The translations under genes were made by a program, and so were the position numbers. Of a DNA stretch of 29,636 nt, positions 24,051 to 29,636 are shown piece by piece. Every line of letters begins with the position of its first letter. The first letter of the stretch is position 1. The notes under the pieces are model-generated. The model searched no databases. It saw only the letters and a list, made by a program, of their open reading frames with translations, and had not been told where the DNA came from. Location of the stretch: assembly GCA_009775355.1 (NCBI GenBank), contig VSPN01000035.1, positions 1-29,636 of the forward strand. Reading direction: 5' to 3'. The DNA comes from Muribaculaceae bacterium. Lineage in GTDB: Bacteria; Bacteroidota; Bacteroidia; Bacteroidales; Muribaculaceae.

Positions 24051-24602
24051 ATGAAAACATATGAAATAACAAGACGATTCTTCTCAAAGGGTATGAAAGC
24101 TGTTGTCGCGGCGTCATTTATATGTCTCGGTGCTCTGGGCATGGCTGCGCAGAACAGTCTTCCGGCTCCGGGATCGGGCGGTTCTTTTCGCCCTAATCCG
24201 GGCCCGGCCCCGGGGTTGGGAATGAACGGAATCGGATGGAATTCGGGCCCGCCGACTCCGGCTTACTGGGGGAGTCCGTGGTATACGGGGTGGAACAATT
24301 CTCCGACGCTTGTGGTCAGTCCCTCGATATCGATCGGCAATTTTCCTGATCAGGGGCTGACAAAGGTCATAGCCAACGGTTATGACGCGCAGGGTGTGTG
24401 GCGTGTGCTGCCGATGCTGGTAAGTTATCAATACAACGGCGTGCAGTATGATGTCAATGTGATCAATGCCTGGGATCCATGGACAGATCAGTGGGACAAA
24501 GGTCTCGACCTGCCGGCCTATAACACGAATTACCTGCTGCGCAATGTCACCTACGACTTCTATACAGTGCTGCCCTACGGCACGTTCTATTTCAATCTGT
24601 AG
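24051..24602 (+). CDS. Secreted Pro/Gly/Trp-rich hypothetical protein
   Basis: The start is ATG 24051, because it leads into an extended signal peptide (basic MKTYEITRRFFSKGMK, hydrophobic VVAASFICLGALGMAAQ). The in-frame opening upstream to 23862 looks incidental. The mature protein begins with a low-complexity Pro/Gly region (LPAPGSGG, RPNPGPAPGLGMNG). A compact domain rich in aromatic residues follows (WGSPWYTGWNN, TKVIANGYDAQGVWRVLPMLVSYQYNGVQYDV, NAWDPWTDQWDKG). No family is recognised. About 155 mature residues would be periplasmic or surface exposed. Its last 11 bases overlap the end of the convergent helicase gene, and the stop is TAG at 24600. Confidence 0.75.
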   Translation: MKTYEITRRFFSKGMKAVVAASFICLGALGMAAQNSLPAPGSGGSFRPNPGPAPGLGMNGIGWNSGPPTPAYWGSPWYTGWNNSPTLVVSPSISIGNFPDQGLTKVIANGYDAQGVWRVLPMLVSYQYNGVQYDVNVINAWDPWTDQWDKGLDLPAYNTNYLLRNVTYDFYTVLPYGTFYFNL

Positions 24603-27117
24603 CCGGCTGTGGTGCTGACGGCTGCCGCCCGTGGATGGCACACATTATCTTGAGGTGAAGGAACTCCGGTTCGTATCCGGTGTATCTCTCTATCTCCTCC
24701 ATGATTTCCGTGTATGTCGGGGGGAGCGTCGGGTGCGAGTCGAAGTAGCTTCCGATGGCGTATCTCGCTTCTTCTGGCACAAGCCGTCGGGTCACCGATG
24801 TGTCGCCGAGATCAGCCTCGGCAAGCAGATGACCCACGATTGTCGCCGGCTTAAGACCGCGTTCAGAGGCGATTTCGTCGACCTCTTTGCCGGCCATGAA
24901 CATGGCCAGGCTTGTGCGGCGGGTCTCCCCGCGTTCGGGTTTCTGCTTCTTTTCGCGTTCGGCGCGGGGTTTCTTTTTATGGGCGGCTGCGGCGTCGAGT
25001 CTTTCTGATTCGGGATGCTCCTGCTTGTAGCCGGCCACGATGCCGAGTATCTCGTCTCCGTATTTCTGCGCGGTGGCCGGGCCTATGCCGGGCATCATCA
25101 GCAGGTCGGCACTGTCGGCGGGCAGATGGTTTGACACGGCGAGGAGTGTCTTTGTGGTGCATACGGTGTAGGCCGGCATACCCGCTTCGGCAGCCTTGCC
25201 TCTGCGCCATTCGGTCAGTCGGTCGAGCAGAGCGGGGTTGAGGTTGTCGGCTGTCTGTTCGGTATTCTCTTTCCTGCGGCTCTTCTTTTTGGTCTGTGCG
25301 GCCTTGAATGCGCCGCGTGCCTTTATGTCGAGATAAAGCTCCGTGTCGAAATCCTCGGTCGAGAAGGTATCGAGCAGTGCCTCGCGTATGTCGGCCATGT
25401 TCTCGAAAAGATCCATGCGGTCTGCGAGTTTCTGCGCGACGCGGCGGTTGTCGTGCTCGGAGGGGAGTCCGGCCACGAGTTCCCTGAGCTGGCGCAGCCG
25501 GTCGAGAAAGTAGTTGGAGGCATCTTTTATCCTCTGCATCAGCCTGGGATTCGGTCTGTCGGCGGATGCCTCAGTGTCAAGCTGCCGCATCTGGCCGCGG
25601 AATCTGTCGCCGACTTCCACAAGTCCGCTCCGCATCTCGGCGCAGGCGGCGGTGAACTCCCGCACTTTCGACGGATAGAGCTTCATGAAGTTCTCCTGCA
25701 GAAGTCTTGTCACTCCTTCGAGGGCACTGAAAAGGGGATTGAAGTTGAACATTCCCCCGGCGAGACTCATCATGTAGGAGTGTCGCATCGATTCGATGGT
25801 GACGGGGTCGATCTCGCCGGTGCGGTGGCTCTCGATAAACTGTGTCACCGTCGGGTCGGTTATGATGGCCGCCGGTGCGAGCGGGCGGTCGAGCACAAGG
25901 CCTTCGAGGCTGCGGCATCTCGAAAGTGCCACGTATGTCTGCCCGTGGGTGAATGAGGCCGAGGCGTCGATGATCGCCTTGTCGAATGTCAGTCCCTGGC
26001 TTTTGTGTATCGTCATTGCCCAGGCCGTCTTCAGCGGAAGCTGCCTGAACACGCCGTCGAGCTGCTCGGTGATCTCTTGGGTCTCCTCATTGACGGAGAA
26101 CTTGACATTTTCCCACTCCATCGGCTCGACGGCCACGGGGTCGCCGCCGTAGGCAGGGGTCACTGTCACACCTTCGCTGTCGATGGCCGTGACGCGTCCG
26201 AGCATTCCGTTGAAGAAGCGCCGGTCGGAACCGGTGTCGTTCTTTATGAACATCACCTGTGCCCCCTCTTTGAGCTCAAGGTTCTCGGCTGCGGGGTATG
26301 AGCTTTCCGGAAAATTTCCTTTCACCGCCGCCCGGAATGTATAAGTCTTTCCCGGGAGTGCGTCAAGGCGGCCGCGGTTGATTTCGTCGGCAAGACGGTT
26401 GTGGGTGGTCAGCCTCACGTATCCCTCGGAGTCTCTGGGCGAGAATCCGGGAATGTGGCGTGAGTTGAGGGCGTCGAGGGTGGAGCGGTCGGCGCGGTTG
26501 TCGCGCACGGCGTTGAGTATGTCGAGAAAGCGCGAGTCGTTCTGTCTGTATACTTTCTGGAGTTCGACGGTGATGTAGTCGAGTTTTTCGAGCGCGTGGC
26601 TGTCGAAAAAGTAGGGGGAGCGGTAGTTGGCCTCAAGGATGCGGCGTTCAGACTCTACAACCACGGGGGGAAGCTGCTGAAGGTCGCCTATCAGAAGGAG
26701 CTGGACGCCGCCGAAGGGGAGTGTCCTGTCGCGGAAGCGGCGCAGCACGTCGTCGACGGCGTCGAGCATGTCGGAGCGCACCATGCTTATCTCGTCGATG
26801 ACGAGCAAGTCGAGTCCGCGGATAATGCGTATTTTCTCTTTGCTGAAGGCCATCTGGCGGCGGCCGGAGCTGTCGCGTCTCGCCCCGGGCACGAACGGAC
26901 CGAAGTCGAGCTGGAAGAATGAGTGGAGTGTCATGCCCCCGGCGTTTATGGCGGCTATGCCCGTCGGGGCGGTCACGACCATGCGCTTGCGGCTCGACGC
27001 GCGGAGGCGGCGCAGGAATGTGGTCTTTCCGGTGCCGGCTTTTCCAGTCAGGAAAAGGCTGCATCCTGTCTTCTCGATGATCTCTGACGCCAGCTCAAGC
27101 TGTCCGTTCATTTCCAT
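24592..27117 (-). CDS. PIF1-like helicase with HRDC and C-terminal helix-turn-helix domains
   Basis: SF1B helicase related to eukaryotic PIF1 and RecD2. Motifs in order: Walker A GKAGTGKTTF (~25-34), TAPTGIAA, Walker B LLVIDEISMVRSDMLD, GDLQQLPPVV, a Q/E-rich oligonucleotide-binding-like insert, motif V TIHKSQGLTFDKAIID and motif VI YVALSRCRSLEGL. After a helical linker there is an HRDC domain (about 625-705, LDRLTEWRRGKAAEAGMPAY, MPGIGPATAQKYGDEIL). The C-terminus is a basic linker and a winged/HTH-like domain (about 735-835, MAGKEVDEIASERGLKPATI), as in RecQ-type C-termini. This architecture is typical of Bacteroidota. It sits 23 bp after the asd stop and its end overlaps the convergent secreted-protein gene. 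Confidence 0.93.
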   Translation of the reverse strand: MEMNGQLELASEIIEKTGCSLFLTGKAGTGKTTFLRRLRASSRKRMVVTAPTGIAAINAGGMTLHSFFQLDFGPFVPGARRDSSGRRQMAFSKEKIRIIRGLDLLVIDEISMVRSDMLDAVDDVLRRFRDRTLPFGGVQLLLIGDLQQLPPVVVESERRILEANYRSPYFFDSHALEKLDYITVELQKVYRQNDSRFLDILNAVRDNRADRSTLDALNSRHIPGFSPRDSEGYVRLTTHNRLADEINRGRLDALPGKTYTFRAAVKGNFPESSYPAAENLELKEGAQVMFIKNDTGSDRRFFNGMLGRVTAIDSEGVTVTPAYGGDPVAVEPMEWENVKFSVNEETQEITEQLDGVFRQLPLKTAWAMTIHKSQGLTFDKAIIDASASFTHGQTYVALSRCRSLEGLVLDRPLAPAAIITDPTVTQFIESHRTGEIDPVTIESMRHSYMMSLAGGMFNFNPLFSALEGVTRLLQENFMKLYPSKVREFTAACAEMRSGLVEVGDRFRGQMRQLDTEASADRPNPRLMQRIKDASNYFLDRLRQLRELVAGLPSEHDNRRVAQKLADRMDLFENMADIREALLDTFSTEDFDTELYLDIKARGAFKAAQTKKKSRRKENTEQTADNLNPALLDRLTEWRRGKAAEAGMPAYTVCTTKTLLAVSNHLPADSADLLMMPGIGPATAQKYGDEILGIVAGYKQEHPESERLDAAAAHKKKPRAEREKKQKPERGETRRTSLAMFMAGKEVDEIASERGLKPATIVGHLLAEADLGDTSVTRRLVPEEARYAIGSYFDSHPTLPPTYTEIMEEIERYTGYEPEFLHLKIMCAIHGRQPSAPQPATD

Positions 27118-27140
27118 GGCTCGTGGGGTGTGGGTGGGGG

Positions 27141-28145
27141 TTATGAGTTTTTGATCAGATACTGCGCGATCTGCACGGCGTTGAGCGCCGCTCCTTTCTT
27201 GATCTGGTCGGCCACGACCCAGAAGCTGAGTCCGCGGTCGTCGGCCAGGTCCTTGCGGACGCGGCCCACATAGACCGGATCGGTGTCGGCGGCGTCAAGG
27301 GGCATAGGATATGCTTTCCCCTGCGCATTCTCCTCTACAAGCACAAGGCCTTCCGAGTTTCCGAATGCCTCAAGTGCCTCTTCCACGCTTACCGGGCGCT
27401 CTGTCTCTACCCATATTGCCTCGCTGTGGGCGCGGAGCACGGGCACGCGGACGCAAGTGGCCGACACGCGGATGTCGCTGTGCATGATCTTGCGGGTCTC
27501 GTTGTACATCTTCATCTCCTCTTTCGTATAACCGTTGTCTGTGAAGACGTCAACGTGCGGTATGAGGTTGTAGGCAAGCTGATGGGCGAATTTCTTCACC
27601 GTGGGCTGCTCGCCGCGTTCGATCTGGCTGTACTGTTCGCGGAGCTCATCCATCGCAGAGGCTCCGGCGCCGCTTGCCGCCTGATAGGTGGCCACATGCA
27701 CGCGCCGGATGTGGCTGATCTTCTCGATGGCGTTGAGTGCCACGACCATCTGGATTGTCGTGCAGTTGGGGTTGCCGATGATGTTGCGCGGGCGGGTCAG
27801 CGCGTCGGCGCCGTTGACCTCGGGCACTACCAGAGGCACGTCGGAATCCATGCGGAACGCCGAACTGTTGTCGATCATCACGGCTCCGTGGCGTGTGATG
27901 GTTTCGGCGTATTCTTTCGACACGCCGGCCCCGGCCGATGTGAAGGCTATGTCGATGCCCGAGAAGTCGGAGTCATGTGAGAGTTCTTCGATCGTGTATT
28001 CCTTGCCGCGGAATGTGCGGGTCTGGCCAGCCGAACGGCTCGATCCGAAAAGACGGAGATTGTCAACAGGGAAATTCTGCTCGTCAAGCACGCGGAGAAA
28101 CTCCTGACCGACCGCGCCGCTTGCACCTACTATGGCTATATTCAT
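27141..28145 (-). CDS. asd: Aspartate-semialdehyde dehydrogenase
   Basis: NADPH-dependent enzyme converting aspartyl phosphate to aspartate semialdehyde, the branch point for lysine/diaminopimelate, threonine and methionine. The Rossmann start IAIVGASGAVGQEFLRVL is followed by GSSRSAGQ and the active-site Cys128 in GNPNCTTIQM. A further conserved part is YQAASGAGASAMDELREQ, and a likely general-base His lies in RVPVLRAHSEAIWVE. The 334 aa length is normal. It has its own promoter region 50-80 bp upstream, and the helicase gene follows at 23 bp, so the two are probably one transcript. Confidence 0.97.
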   Translation of the reverse strand: MNIAIVGASGAVGQEFLRVLDEQNFPVDNLRLFGSSRSAGQTRTFRGKEYTIEELSHDSDFSGIDIAFTSAGAGVSKEYAETITRHGAVMIDNSSAFRMDSDVPLVVPEVNGADALTRPRNIIGNPNCTTIQMVVALNAIEKISHIRRVHVATYQAASGAGASAMDELREQYSQIERGEQPTVKKFAHQLAYNLIPHVDVFTDNGYTKEEMKMYNETRKIMHSDIRVSATCVRVPVLRAHSEAIWVETERPVSVEEALEAFGNSEGLVLVEENAQGKAYPMPLDAADTDPVYVGRVRKDLADDRGLSFWVVADQIKKGAALNAVQIAQYLIKNS

Positions 28146-28183
28146 TGTCGAAAGCTTGTTAATGCTTATTCTTGTTTATGAGA

Positions 28184-28223
28184 AAAGTTGCCTAAAATTA
28201 CAACATTTCAGGCAACTTTCCAA
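28184..28223 (-). promoter_or_regulatory. asd promoter overlapped by a 10-bp dyad (also possible fabD terminator)
   Basis: On the minus strand, TTG (28223-28221) is followed after 20 bp by TAATTTTA (28200-28193), close to TAnnTTTG. The inverted repeat AAAGTTGCCT (28184-28193) / AGGCAACTTT (28210-28219) spans the spacer and the start region. As RNA from fabD it would form a hairpin followed by TCTC, so it could instead terminate fabD. Confidence 0.5.
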
Positions 28224-28258
28224 TATGATCTGTGAAATTCGGTCAAAAAAGTGCAGGA

Positions 28259-29137
28259 TTACTGCATTCCGCTTGTCGCTACGGAGCGGTCGATCTTCTT
28301 GACGAGACCCTGGAGCACGGCGCCGGGGCCGAGTTCCACGAATTCGTTGGCGCCGTCGGCCACCATGGCCTGCACGTCATATGTCCAGCGCACGGGAGCG
28401 GTGAGCTGCTTGATCAGGTTCTCCTTGATCTCTGCGGGGTCGGTGTGGGGTTTGCCGTCCACATTCTGATAGATGGGGCAGCGGGGAGTCTTGAATTCTG
28501 CTGCGGCGATGGCCTCTGCGAGTTCCTCCTGTGCGGGCTGCATGAGCGGGCTGTGGAATGCACCGCCGACTTTGAGCTTCATCGCGCGCTTCGCGCCGGC
28601 GGCGAGCATCTTCTCGCATGCGGCGTCGATACCCTCGATTGTGCCCGAGATCACCACCTGGCCGGGGCAGTTGTAGTTGGCGGGAGCAACCACGTCGTCG
28701 ACCTCGGCGCAAAGTGCCTCTACCTTCTCGTCGGGAAGGGCAAGCACTGCCGCCATTGTCGAGGGACGCGCCTCACATGCCTTCTGCATGGCCATCGCAC
28801 GCTTGGAGACGAGTCTGAGTCCCTCCTCGAAACTAAGCGCGCCGGCTGCCACAAGCGCAGAGAACTCGCCGAGCGAGTGGCCTGCCACCATGTCGGGCTG
28901 GAAGTCATCGCCAAGGCTCTTGGCAAGAAGCACGCTGTGAAGGAAGATCGCGGGCTGCGTCACCTTTGTCTGCTTCAGGTCTTCTTCTGTGCCCTCAAAC
29001 ATCAGGTCGGTGATGCGGAAGCCGAGAATCTCGTTCGCTTTCTCAAAGAGTTCTCTTGCCTCGGCGTTGTTGTCATAGAGATCTTTGCCCATTCCTACGA
29101 ATTGAGCACCCTGTCCGGGAAAAACATATGCTTTCAT
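28259..29137 (-). CDS. fabD: Malonyl-CoA:ACP transacylase
   Basis: Transfers malonyl from CoA to acyl-carrier protein for type II fatty-acid synthesis. Family landmarks: GQGAQFVGMG with Gln in the oxyanion position (residue ~10), nucleophile Ser88 in VAGHSLGEFSAL, a QPAIFLHSVL stretch, and catalytic His195 in GGAFHSPLMQPA. The conserved C-terminal EFVELGPGAVLQGLVKK is present. The length of 292 aa is slightly short of E. coli FabD but complete. ATG 29137 is the start (MKAYVFPGQGAQ). The leader is ~170 nt long with hairpins and a palindrome over the promoter. asd lies 113 bp downstream on the same strand. Confidence 0.97.
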   Translation of the reverse strand: MKAYVFPGQGAQFVGMGKDLYDNNAEARELFEKANEILGFRITDLMFEGTEEDLKQTKVTQPAIFLHSVLLAKSLGDDFQPDMVAGHSLGEFSALVAAGALSFEEGLRLVSKRAMAMQKACEARPSTMAAVLALPDEKVEALCAEVDDVVAPANYNCPGQVVISGTIEGIDAACEKMLAAGAKRAMKLKVGGAFHSPLMQPAQEELAEAIAAAEFKTPRCPIYQNVDGKPHTDPAEIKENLIKQLTAPVRWTYDVQAMVADGANEFVELGPGAVLQGLVKKIDRSVATSGMQ

Positions 29138-29252
29138 ATCGAGTAGTTTATTGTTTCAGGTTAATACATTGGTCTTGTGTGGACGCAATCCGCAATCCGG
29201 GATCTGACAGTCACCATGATCAGGCAGTCACCGAGTCTCAGACCCAAGCCGA

Positions 29253-29308
29253 CAGACCATTCTTATGTTCAGAAATCATGCTTTACGGCATGATTTCCTA
29301 TCGGTCTG
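29253..29308 (-). promoter_or_regulatory. Nested hairpin in the fabD leader
   Basis: Perfect inner stem GAAATCATGC (29272-29281) / GCATGATTTC (29288-29297) around a 6-nt loop. An outer pairing CAGACC (29253-29258) / GGTCTG (29303-29308) encloses it. It starts directly after the fabD -7 box, so it would form the very 5' end of the fabD transcript. The function is unknown. Confidence 0.5.
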
Positions 29309-29351
29309 CAAAATTAAGGAATAATTTCCAATTACGGAAATAATTCCTTAA
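29309..29351 (-). promoter_or_regulatory. fabD -7 box with an overlapping 16-bp palindrome (possible operator)
   Basis: CAAAATTA at 29309-29316 is TAATTTTG on the minus strand. Immediately upstream, TTAAGGAATAATTTCC (29314-29329) and GGAAATAATTCCTTAA (29336-29351) form an inverted repeat with one mismatch and a 6-bp spacer. It covers the -7 to -33 region, where a repressor dimer would block transcription. Confidence 0.55.
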
Positions 29352-29450
29352 TCAATGCAATCAATGTAATGCAGAATCAATGTAGAAATTGTCTGGATTA
29401 GTGCTAATTATTGATTATGCTGTTTGAGTTTGAACACTTACTTCTCTTTT

Positions 29451-29500
29451 TTTAATATATTTTTCAGTAAGACTTGCGTATTTCTGAAAAATATATTAAA
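29451..29500. repeat. Perfect 17-bp AT-rich inverted repeat
   Basis: TTTAATATATTTTTCAG (29451-29467) and CTGAAAAATATATTAAA (29484-29500) are exact reverse complements with a 16-nt spacer. There is no T-run on the exit side of either strand, so it is not a standard terminator. Confidence 0.7.
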
Positions 29501-29571
29501 ATTGCGACAGAATGTTTATTCTTGATGGCTGAAAAACTTGCTTTTTTCATCTATCATAAATAGGGTGTTCA

Positions 29572-29623
29572 GTTCTATGTTCCAAAATTAACTCGCATTA
29601 TTGAGTGTTCTGGAACGCAGAAC
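29572..29623 (-). promoter_or_regulatory. Inverted half-sites flanking a candidate minus-strand promoter
   Basis: GTTCTATGTTCCA (29572-29584) and TGGAACGCAGAAC (29611-29623) are inverted repeats matching at 11 of 13 positions. Between them CAAAATTA (29583-29590) reads TAATTTTG on the minus strand. No gene is seen directly downstream before fabD, so this may drive a long fabD leader or a small RNA. Confidence 0.3.
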
Positions 29624-29636
29624 CACCCGATTCGGA

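Larger units (their letters stand above)
29138..29636. other. Gene-free, palindrome-rich upstream region of fabD
   Basis: I find no credible coding frame here on either strand. The region turns AT-rich past 29310 and holds the fabD promoter, a leader hairpin and three further inverted repeats listed separately. The right end of the window cuts into whatever follows. Confidence 0.6.

Noticed and set aside
1..29636. tRNA, rRNA, prophage, integrase or CRISPR-associated genes
   Set aside because: No sequence with cloverleaf arms, rRNA-like conservation, phage structural genes, integrase motifs or spacer-repeat pattern was seen.

Overview
The window looks like a chromosomal segment of a Bacteroidota gut bacterium, most likely order Bacteroidales and plausibly Muribaculaceae. 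This rests on the gene families (GLPGLI, GldE, TIGR02757, the PIF1-like/HRDC/HTH helicase, Bacteroidota AddA-type helicase-nuclease, DUF4369/TlpA-like lipoprotein) and on repeated matches to the Bacteroidota promoter -7 box TAnnTTTG. Ribosome binding sites are weak or AT-rich, and coding regions are GC-rich while intergenic regions are AT-rich. The genus is an inference.

Layout. 1-983: two broken GLPGLI genes in tandem. 1010-4500 (+): argS, pgeF, a Bax-inhibitor-1 family membrane protein and a small acidic protein, closed by a strong terminator. 4799-7102 (-): pnp, converging on that block. 7375-14600 (+): a TlpA-like lipoprotein without redox cysteines, an SUI1/YciH protein, a 1205-aa AddA-like helicase-nuclease, gldE and a phosphopantetheinyl transferase. 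14676-15022: a 347-bp element with 33-bp terminal inverted repeats, inserted at the stop codon of a 37-aa membrane micro-protein. 15387-15581 (+): an orphan HipB-like regulator with its own terminator. 15639-23755 (-): seven genes in one direction (glyS, lemA-like, FKBP lipoprotein, S9 peptidase, small lipoprotein, TIGR02757, family-10-like glycosyl hydrolase). 24051-24602 (+): a secreted protein of unknown function behind a terminator-like leader hairpin. 24592-29137 (-): PIF1-like helicase, asd and fabD. 29138-29636: a gene-free stretch rich in palindromes.

Most genes are housekeeping: translation (argS, glyS, SUI1), RNA decay (pnp), recombination (AddA-like, PIF1-like), lysine/threonine/methionine and cell-wall precursor synthesis (asd), fatty-acid synthesis (fabD, with a PPTase of unknown carrier-protein target) and envelope maintenance (pgeF, GHL10, LemA, lipoproteins).

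The most unusual features are the 347-bp element, whose two arms keep the same hairpin positions while the paired bases differ; the reciprocal truncation of the two GLPGLI genes at the same family position; and several dyads over promoters or leaders (fabD, asd, the 24051 gene). I see no CRISPR array, rRNA, tRNA, prophage or complete insertion sequence.
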